IMG/VR virus record: IMGVR_UViG_3300032073_000034
Location: 1-58,053 of that record
Strand: one strand, 5' to 3'
Length of the DNA stretch: 58,053 nt
Source of the DNA: a virus
Shown one piece after another: positions 52,559 to 58,053 of this stretch (position 1 is the stretch's first letter; each line of letters starts with the position of its first letter). The notes beneath the pieces were generated by a model. The model ran no database searches. It saw only the letters and a program-made list of their open reading frames with translations, and had not been told where the DNA came from. A program made the translations under genes and the position numbers.

Positions 52559-52786
52559 TTATTTCGCCACGGGCGAGGGGAATTGTTTTTGTTGATAAGG
52601 ATGAGGGGGGCAAGTTACATCCTGAGTATCCCACATCCATGCCAATGTAAGTGCGTGATCAACCTCTGTCTCTTCCTTGCATCCATTGATGGGTAAATCT
52701 AATGTTTGTCTGATAGCTCCTTCGATGATCGAATATGATCTATCTGGTATTGTGCTATCCTGTTGTTTGTTGTTTTGTTCTCGCAT
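52559..52786 (-). CDS. Small hypothetical protein
   Basis: 75 aa from the ATG at 52786 (MREQNNKQQDSTIPDRSYSI), possibly three residues longer. Helical core (IIEGAIRQTLDLPI, EVDHALTLAWMWDTQD) and a Pro/Gln-rich end. Overlaps the zinc-ribbon gene by about 88 nt in another frame, so one of the two may be over-long. Not recognised. Confidence 0.5.
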   Translation of the reverse strand: MREQNNKQQDSTIPDRSYSIIEGAIRQTLDLPINGCKEETEVDHALTLAWMWDTQDVTCPPHPYQQKQFPSPVAK

Positions 52787-52923
52787 ATAAAACAATTAAG
52801 TTTTATGTCGTGGCAATGCAACAAAAACCAACCTCTTTCTGTAGCACATTTGCCACACACTGGATATGTAGTAGATTCATCTAGCCAGTCTGGCCACTTA
52901 TTCCACCATGGCTCCTCATCCAT
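52699..52923 (-). CDS. Small zinc-ribbon protein
   Basis: 74 aa; CGKC near residue 23 and, after 14 residues, C...CFIC near 44-48 form a CxxC/CxxC zinc ribbon, like the 62-aa protein next to the terminase. Overlaps the end of the nucleotidyltransferase-kinase gene by 8 nt. Role unknown. Confidence 0.55.
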   Translation of the reverse strand: MDEEPWWNKWPDWLDESTTYPVCGKCATERGWFLLHCHDIKLNCFICENKTTNNRIAQYQIDHIRSSKELSDKH

Positions 52924-54382
52924 TGATGCGCTTGAATATATTATAGTATATCCTTTGATTATTTTTATTGTGTGAGTGCAGTGGTATCATCGACAGAAAA
53001 AGAGATGCAGTTAATTTTTCCAGATACAATCTTTCTTGCTCGTTAAAAATTCTTTTCTCCCATTCGTTGAACATATGTTCTATAGCCTGACATCCATCAT
53101 TGAATATCTTAATGTCATCCCCGACTATTGAGTATAGCTCAACATCAATGAAGTCATAATAGTAGTTAAAGGAATGCTTCAGCTTAGCCCAATCGTAATA
53201 CTTTGACCCCAAGATTTCACCTCTTGGGTCAATCATTATTATATCCTCCGCCCGCCCATCCCAAAATAAATTAGACAGGAAATAATCTCCGTGCATTATG
53301 GTGGTTGTTGTATCTAGTTGCCTCCCCATTTCCTCAAGTTCAGATAAAAAATTATCTACATCCAGACCTCTACTTCTAGTGCGTGTCTTTTCCAGAATAA
53401 AATCAAATGACGAGTAGTTGTACTGATACGAAATCATTTGCTTGTATGTTCCAATGCAAGCACTTAATATTTTTTCCCACAATTGCTCACACCTATCTAG
53501 GAAAAGAAAGAGTTCTCTTAGTGTAGGTAGATTTATCTTCTGCATTTTATAGCTCGCTTCATCACCATAGAAGGAGCTGCTAAGCAGCTTCGGTGTCTTT
53601 GCCTGCAACTCTTCTGGTATATTGTTATACCATGAGAATTCATTAATAAGCTTTTGCCTTTTATTCGATGCCTTTATAGCGACACCCCTATCAAATTTAA
53701 TTGAATTAAAATCCCTGCAGTTTTTAATGTTTCGGTTCTCGAAATATTTTTCCACACTACCAAAGTCTATCGTCTCTATTTCATGGGATAAGAATTTTTG
53801 ATTCATTAACTGTAATGCAGTTGATAGTGCATACTCGTCTTGAGTCTTTAGTTTTTCTTCCAACTGCTTATCTATTGCCGCCCTTAAGCTATCCGCTTCT
53901 TTGATAAAATAAATACCAGTCAAGGCTACATCTGTGCTTGGCTTACTAGAAGGTTTCTCTATGAATAAGCCCTCTTCCTTATCAAGCATACACCAACGAG
54001 ACCAGTCTTTAACTTTTTTGGTAGACACCCAGTTATCAGAGCAACTTGGTACTGTCCCTTTTACCATCATATCCCCTAGTAGAATTAAGGCAGATTGACC
54101 TTTTGTCTTTTCTAAAGCTGAGAGTACAGAAGCTGAAAGCCCCTCTTCAGTTATTGGCTTAATCAATGTTGCATCCTGATTGTATATCTCAAGAACTTGT
54201 TTGATTTTTAATTCCTGATGGCTAGCTACTACATATACTTCATCGCAGCCCTGTTCTTTAAGCCATTGAATATTATAAATAAGCAGTGGCTTCTCTCTGT
54301 ACGGAAGGATGCACTTAGGATATTCTTTGCCAAGCTCAAAAAATCTTGTTCCCTTTCCTGCACATGGAAGTATGCCGATCAT
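52916..54382 (-). CDS. Bifunctional nucleotidyltransferase-kinase
   Basis: 488 aa, two fused enzymes. Residues 1-230: sugar/choline-phosphate nucleotidyltransferase with the LPCAGKGTRF signature, YPKCILPYREKPLL and a LLGDMM metal-site motif. Residues 250-488: APH/choline-kinase-type fold with the catalytic loop HGDYFLSNLFWD near 362 and the metal-binding IDPRGE near 381. The arrangement recalls LicC plus LicA of phosphocholine modification and the capsule-modification enzymes of some bacteria. Substrate unknown. Coupled to the HAD gene by ATGA. Confidence 0.8.
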   Translation of the reverse strand: MIGILPCAGKGTRFFELGKEYPKCILPYREKPLLIYNIQWLKEQGCDEVYVVASHQELKIKQVLEIYNQDATLIKPITEEGLSASVLSALEKTKGQSALILLGDMMVKGTVPSCSDNWVSTKKVKDWSRWCMLDKEEGLFIEKPSSKPSTDVALTGIYFIKEADSLRAAIDKQLEEKLKTQDEYALSTALQLMNQKFLSHEIETIDFGSVEKYFENRNIKNCRDFNSIKFDRGVAIKASNKRQKLINEFSWYNNIPEELQAKTPKLLSSSFYGDEASYKMQKINLPTLRELFLFLDRCEQLWEKILSACIGTYKQMISYQYNYSSFDFILEKTRTRSRGLDVDNFLSELEEMGRQLDTTTTIMHGDYFLSNLFWDGRAEDIIMIDPRGEILGSKYYDWAKLKHSFNYYYDFIDVELYSIVGDDIKIFNDGCQAIEHMFNEWEKRIFNEQERLYLEKLTASLFLSMIPLHSHNKNNQRIYYNIFKRING

Positions 54383-54726
54383 GCGAGTGTATCTAAGTTC
54401 TCAAGTAGCATCGCTGGTGTCATCGCTTTGTCGTCTACATAAGCACTCGCCCATGTCTTACCCAGGATTAGCTGATCGTAGGGAATATCATACTTGATGC
54501 AAAAGCTATCAATCTCTGCCCTAACTTCCTTTGCTACAGTATCTATGTAGCCATTACTTCTGCCCATGCCTCTTGCTGTGTGTAAAACTATTGTCCAGCC
54601 CTTAGCCTTCAGTAATTTTATTGCGTCCACAATCTCTACAATTGGTTTACTGTTTTTGTAATCCCTGTTCTCAGTTGTTAATATTGTATCATCAACATCA
54701 AACACTATAACTTTATCGGGACTCAC
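54379..54726 (-). CDS. HAD-family phosphatase
   Basis: 115 aa from a GTG at 54726 that overlaps the upstream TGA (GTGA) and has AGGAG 9 nt upstream; a longer ATG frame at 54789 would overlap the neighbour by 67 nt. HAD motifs: VFDVDDT (Asp10 nucleophile, Asp12 acid/base), LHTARG (Thr/Arg motif II), Lys of LGKTWASAYVDDKA, with the final DDK acid pair. Similar small HADs dephosphorylate sugar phosphates in capsule or LPS synthesis, fitting the neighbours. Confidence 0.8.
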   Translation of the reverse strand: MSPDKVIVFDVDDTILTTENRDYKNSKPIVEIVDAIKLLKAKGWTIVLHTARGMGRSNGYIDTVAKEVRAEIDSFCIKYDIPYDQLILGKTWASAYVDDKAMTPAMLLENLDTLA

Positions 54727-55520
54727 CAACCAAGCTCCTCTCGTGGTATGAACTTTGTAGGCACGTGCTTCCTCCAATTGATAGGCCATTCCTGAAAGTC
54801 ACTCATGGTCTTCAGGGATAACCATCCTGGCCCTAGGTGTCTGGATAATAAATTTTCCTGGCAGTCTATTGTATATCCGTGATCAATCAAGTACTGATAT
54901 TTAGGGCTTTGCGTTTTTAGATTTGCATTGTTTGCCATATAAGACTCAGACTTAGCGTTTGCAAGTCTGTAGTCCCAACCTGAAGTTAAGTGTTTTTTTA
55001 TATCCCCTTTAGGCTTAGAACTCTTTCCTTCAAAATAACTTATTATAGAGAATTGATCTCCCATAAAGGCATAGTCCAGATCACTTGCATCATCGGGGAA
55101 TATGGCATGAAAGTTAGTGAACACTTTGGGTTTCCCTATAGTGAATTTAGGAGTGAATAAAGTTTCAAATCTACAAGCTAGTATCTGATCGTAGGTCTTA
55201 TCCTCAGTTGCTCTCTTGATTCCCTGCAAATATCTCTTGCCATCCTGCATAAACATACGATGCTTCTTGGCAACTGTCACTTCTTTGAGCCTTGTGTATT
55301 CATTGTCATACCATTTATAAAAAGTCTCAACCATCCCATCAGGATAAGTGAAGCCTCGTTTTATATGAGTGTTGTCATTGATATCATTTAGCTGAGTGTG
55401 TATTGCTATATCGAAAGTCCATTCGTTGACATTTGGATATACAACACGTTCATAAAACCAATCCCTGTAAACTTCTTCACACCTTGGTTGACCAGCAAAA
55501 ACAATCAGCATTTTTTTCAT
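54723..55520 (-). CDS. Glycosyltransferase-like protein
   Basis: 265 aa from the ATG at 55520 (MKKMLIVFAGQPRCEEVYRD), coupled to the sulfotransferase by ATGA. The start resembles a family of glycan enzymes with a Rossmann-like N-terminus, and internal blocks (YDQILACRFETLFTPKF; IFPDDASDLDYAFMGDQFSI) fit acceptor-binding loops. No definite DxD motif. Acts probably on surface glycan; family assignment weak. Confidence 0.5.
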   Translation of the reverse strand: MKKMLIVFAGQPRCEEVYRDWFYERVVYPNVNEWTFDIAIHTQLNDINDNTHIKRGFTYPDGMVETFYKWYDNEYTRLKEVTVAKKHRMFMQDGKRYLQGIKRATEDKTYDQILACRFETLFTPKFTIGKPKVFTNFHAIFPDDASDLDYAFMGDQFSIISYFEGKSSKPKGDIKKHLTSGWDYRLANAKSESYMANNANLKTQSPKYQYLIDHGYTIDCQENLLSRHLGPGWLSLKTMSDFQEWPINWRKHVPTKFIPREELGW

Positions 55521-56089
55521 TGACCCCATAACTTAAAGTCCTCCTTGTAATACTCATTAAGTATATCAGTAGCCTGATCATCGATATTAACCTTGCGAGG
55601 TTTGGATTTGTTTTGATGTGGTATTTTTATATTAAACCTTTCAAAGGACTCTTCGTGATCCCCTAGCTTTATTATATGATCCACCGCTATACAACCAGAC
55701 TTGTCCCGTACATAATCAACCTGAGGTCTGGTCATCATGTAGCTCCACGGGTCTTGCGCAGGCAGGCTTTTGCAAAAACCTAAGAAGCTTGAATGTTTGG
55801 TATGCCCGATCCAGTTGTAGTATGATATTGCCCTAGAGACTGGCTCTCTTATCAATGCGAATGTTTCGTAACCAAATAGATCGCTACCATCTTTATGAAT
55901 GTAGTAATCAGATAGCATCATGTGGGTATACTTTCCTTCCTTATCCTCATCTCCTCCTATATGAAATAAATCGAAGCTCTCTTTGGTGTCTCTTTTAATT
56001 CCCTCTTCATCTAGAAAGGCAGACTCTACCGACCAACCCCCGCACTTTGGTATGTGAATGTAGATACATTTATGCTTGTGAATTATCAT
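55517..56089 (-). CDS. Sulfotransferase (family 2-like)
   Basis: 190 aa. 5'-phosphosulfate binding motif IPKCGGWSV at residues 13-21 and 3'-phosphate binding motif REPVSRAISYY from Arg81 are both present and correctly spaced. It would move sulfate from PAPS to a carbohydrate hydroxyl. Coupled to glycosyltransferase genes on both sides, so the acceptor is probably the glycan made by this cassette. Confidence 0.8.
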   Translation of the reverse strand: MIIHKHKCIYIHIPKCGGWSVESAFLDEEGIKRDTKESFDLFHIGGDEDKEGKYTHMMLSDYYIHKDGSDLFGYETFALIREPVSRAISYYNWIGHTKHSSFLGFCKSLPAQDPWSYMMTRPQVDYVRDKSGCIAVDHIIKLGDHEESFERFNIKIPHQNKSKPRKVNIDDQATDILNEYYKEDFKLWGQ

Positions 56090-56898
56090 GGCCTTCTTTT
56101 GTATATTTTTATTAACTCGGAAGCTAAATCTTTACCCTTCCACTCATCCTGCTTTTTTGTAGTCGATTGAATCAGGCCAAGCCTGCCTGCACTGTGATAT
56201 ATTTTTTCCGCTGCCTTTAGAACATCTCCCCCTGTATTCCAATATGCATCCTGCCAGTGCATTAACTCTTCTTGATGGTAGTCGTTTATGTCCCCACCAT
56301 ACACCCAGTATAAAGAGTATTCAGTAGTTCCACGCGATATGTAATCCGCAACATCGTGGTTCTCGCACAAACTTTTTAACACATCTGTTTTTAAAAACAT
56401 CGGGGTAACAGTGCATCTTATTTCTGGTAGAGGTTTACCTAAAAGCTCTGAAGCCTTTTGCCACCATAACTTTTGGTCTCCCGTTATCTGCCTTTGATGC
56501 GACCAAGAAAGGAATGGCTTGCCTTGTGGCATCAGCAAATTGATGTGTCCCTCAAAAAGAAACACGCAATCGGAATCCATAGTGAGTATCCAAGGTGTGT
56601 CAACAAAACGCCATGACTCTAGCTTTATTAGTTGTTGCTTGAGCCATGCACCACTTATGCCTTGCGGATGCCAGTCTACATCTTCCATGTCGGGAACACC
56701 AAGCATACTATCCTTTATTACTTTTGCGGGGAGATATTCCGTTGGCAGTGGGTCTATGTCTTCATTGGTTATTACCAGCAACTTACATCCCCTGATTTTG
56801 TCAAGGGATGGTCTGAGTATATTATTGAATAACCTAACATCATACTGACCTTTAATCGGTAGCACTATTGTTACATCATATTTGTCTGTATATTTCAC
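56086..56898 (-). CDS. Glycosyltransferase-like (DUF6492-type)
   Basis: 270 aa. VTIVLPIKGQYDVRLFNNIL, then ISGAWLKQQLIKLESWRFVD and ILTMDSDCVFLF (the D-x-D like metal motif near 106-108) resemble GT-A-type transferases of the DUF6492 kind. The C-terminal half has conserved-looking Trp/His (HSAGRLGLIQ). Overlaps both neighbours; part of the glycan cassette. Confidence 0.65.
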   Translation of the reverse strand: MKYTDKYDVTIVLPIKGQYDVRLFNNILRPSLDKIRGCKLLVITNEDIDPLPTEYLPAKVIKDSMLGVPDMEDVDWHPQGISGAWLKQQLIKLESWRFVDTPWILTMDSDCVFLFEGHINLLMPQGKPFLSWSHQRQITGDQKLWWQKASELLGKPLPEIRCTVTPMFLKTDVLKSLCENHDVADYISRGTTEYSLYWVYGGDINDYHQEELMHWQDAYWNTGGDVLKAAEKIYHSAGRLGLIQSTTKKQDEWKGKDLASELIKIYKRRP

Positions 56899-58053
56899 TT
56901 CGCTTTACCTCCTTAATGAATGTTTTCATAGTAAATTTGCCTGACTTCCGTAGCTCAGATAGGTAGCTCGATGCTTCTTTGATATGACCAAGTAAACCAT
57001 GAACCTCACTCAGGTCATTGAAGTATAGTGGGTATTCGTCTCCGAGATACTCTCGTACTGCAGGATGATCCTTAACAATAATAGGAACCTCCCTCTGGAT
57101 GCACTCAAGCACCGTATTGTTCGCACTAGTATCCCATAGATCTAACAGCACAACTGAGTTACACAGTAGCGTGTCGTAATCATCGTTAGATAAATTATAT
57201 AAATGATTTATTTCAGGCAGTTGAATGTTTAGATGATCCACCTCAAGATTAAGTCTTTCGTTTACATATTCTATAGGCTTGCTATCTTTCTTGTAAGGCC
57301 AAAGCTTAATCTTTGTCCAGCCCTTTGGAACTTGAACTGTATATATTGATGTCTGCTTCCTCAGCCACCAACCCACACTAACAAGCTGCTTTGCGTGACC
57401 CCTCCATTTAGCCACATCCTCATCGGGGTATGGGTGAAGTATAGACTCAAAGGTCTTACCTGGATACCTCTCTCTTAATCCTTGTGCATGATACTCAGAC
57501 ATGGTGTATATACCAATGCAGGACTCAAGGCTTTCCTCAAACAACTTGTCGCCATTGCCGTCCCATGCTGGCTTATACCAGTCAGGCATATTGTGCGGGT
57601 TATGGATGAAGCCAACCCAAGGTTCGGTAATTGGTATATGATTGTTCTTCTCGTTCTTAAACCTAAACCAATCGAATACACTCTCAATAAACGTTTCGCA
57701 GTAAACACCACTGTCATTATGCAGAGGCTGCATTGCCTCAAGAACTTTAAGCCACCCACCCCTGTGTGTCTTGAGTGCAGGCTGATGCCCTAAATTAAAT
57801 TTTCCATCCGAGTATGACTTGCTGAACACGGCTTCGCAGTTCCCCCAGTCATCCTTTGATTCAGTCGTTTCTATCTTATGGTTACTAGTATCACCCGCCC
57901 ACCTGCTACCCTTGGTGTCGATTTTCATGTCCTTAATAAAACCAAGTATATCTTCTGGCAATCGCTTGAGCCACCAGTCCCTACGCTTATCATATCTATT
58001 CTTAAGCTGAGCAAATGCATGGCTGTATGTCGCGGGATCAAAGTGTTGATGTA
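56876..58053 (-). CDS. Glycosyltransferase (GT-B-like), 5' end beyond right edge
   Basis: Open frame from the window edge to the stop at 56876, at least 391 codons; the sequence upstream of the TTG at 57961 is still protein-like (RYDKRRDWWLKRL), so the real start is outside. N-terminal donor-type loops (WVGFIHNPHNMPDW), then a GT4-style C-terminal domain with DTSANNTVLECIQREVPIIV and HPAVREYLG, which matches the E-x7-E donor-binding region. Probably adds sugar to a surface or phage glycan. Confidence 0.7.
   Translation of the reverse strand, partial: HQHFDPATYSHAFAQLKNRYDKRRDWWLKRLPEDILGFIKDMKIDTKGSRWAGDTSNHKIETTESKDDWGNCEAVFSKSYSDGKFNLGHQPALKTHRGGWLKVLEAMQPLHNDSGVYCETFIESVFDWFRFKNEKNNHIPITEPWVGFIHNPHNMPDWYKPAWDGNGDKLFEESLESCIGIYTMSEYHAQGLRERYPGKTFESILHPYPDEDVAKWRGHAKQLVSVGWWLRKQTSIYTVQVPKGWTKIKLWPYKKDSKPIEYVNERLNLEVDHLNIQLPEINHLYNLSNDDYDTLLCNSVVLLDLWDTSANNTVLECIQREVPIIVKDHPAVREYLGDEYPLYFNDLSEVHGLLGHIKEASSYLSELRKSGKFTMKTFIKEVKRSEIYRQI

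Noticed and set aside
1-58053. tRNA genes, tmRNA, CRISPR arrays, insertion sequences
   Set aside because: Looked for GTTCGANTC-type T-loops with acceptor stems, regularly spaced repeats and transposase motifs; none found by eye. A computed scan could still find a divergent tRNA.

Overview
The window is a piece of a tailed-phage genome, most likely a short-tailed (podovirus-type, T7-like in gene order) phage of an unidentified bacterium. The evidence is a contiguous packaging and virion block (small and large terminase, portal, scaffold-like protein, major capsid, adaptor-like and nozzle-like proteins, fibre and internal virion proteins) with no tail-sheath or tape-measure gene. Many right-arm genes have strong AAGGAGG-type ribosome sites and are joined by ATGA or TAATG overlaps, so the host uses Shine-Dalgarno initiation. 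Base composition is moderately AT-rich throughout. Both window edges cut through open reading frames, so the true genome ends are not seen. I see no tRNA, no CRISPR array and no insertion sequence.

Layout. 1-29181 is the minus-strand packaging and structural arm, read right to left: unknown proteins, terminase small subunit, zinc-ribbon protein, terminase large subunit, three small genes, portal, scaffold-like protein, capsid, a very stable UUCG hairpin, a large Ser/Gly/Asn-rich virion protein, a small membrane protein, an adaptor-like protein, an unknown virion protein, a lone FN3 domain, a nozzle-like protein, a fibre-like protein, and three very large virion proteins, the last running off the left edge. 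At 29213-29271 a divergent promoter region starts the plus-strand early arm: ribbon-helix-helix protein, Sak3-like annealing protein, Cas4/RecB-like nuclease, a RusA-like resolvase split between two frames, a replication initiator/helicase loader, DnaB helicase and an SSB-tail-like protein, closed by an intrinsic terminator at 34077. A short minus-strand island (34108-35825) holds two adjacent PD-(D/E)XK nucleases and small conserved proteins.

35826-38714 is the most unusual part. It has two copies of a control element (paired ATGACAGCC boxes exactly 21 nt apart), a 134-aa protein with its own UUCG terminator, an HTH protein, a 35-aa basic peptide, and two long stretches (about 650 and 570 nt) that are almost gene-free and full of complementary helices. 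I read these as two large structured non-coding RNAs. 38715-51568 is a dense plus-strand arm of small overlapping genes plus a MoxR-like AAA+ ATPase with two partner genes, a minimal ATP-dependent ligase, a SNF2-type helicase and a tyrosine recombinase. Downstream of the recombinase is another structured gene-free stretch (51569-51933), then a pyrimidine-dimer-glycosylase-like gene.

52349-58053 is a minus-strand glycan cassette: a nucleotidyltransferase-kinase fusion, a HAD phosphatase, a sulfotransferase and three glycosyltransferase-like proteins, coupled by 4-nt overlaps. No DNA polymerase, primase, RNA polymerase or recognisable lysis enzyme is in the window. The phage would therefore load its own DnaB helicase and borrow the host polymerase, or those genes lie outside. 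All functional names are from motif reading; no database search was possible.
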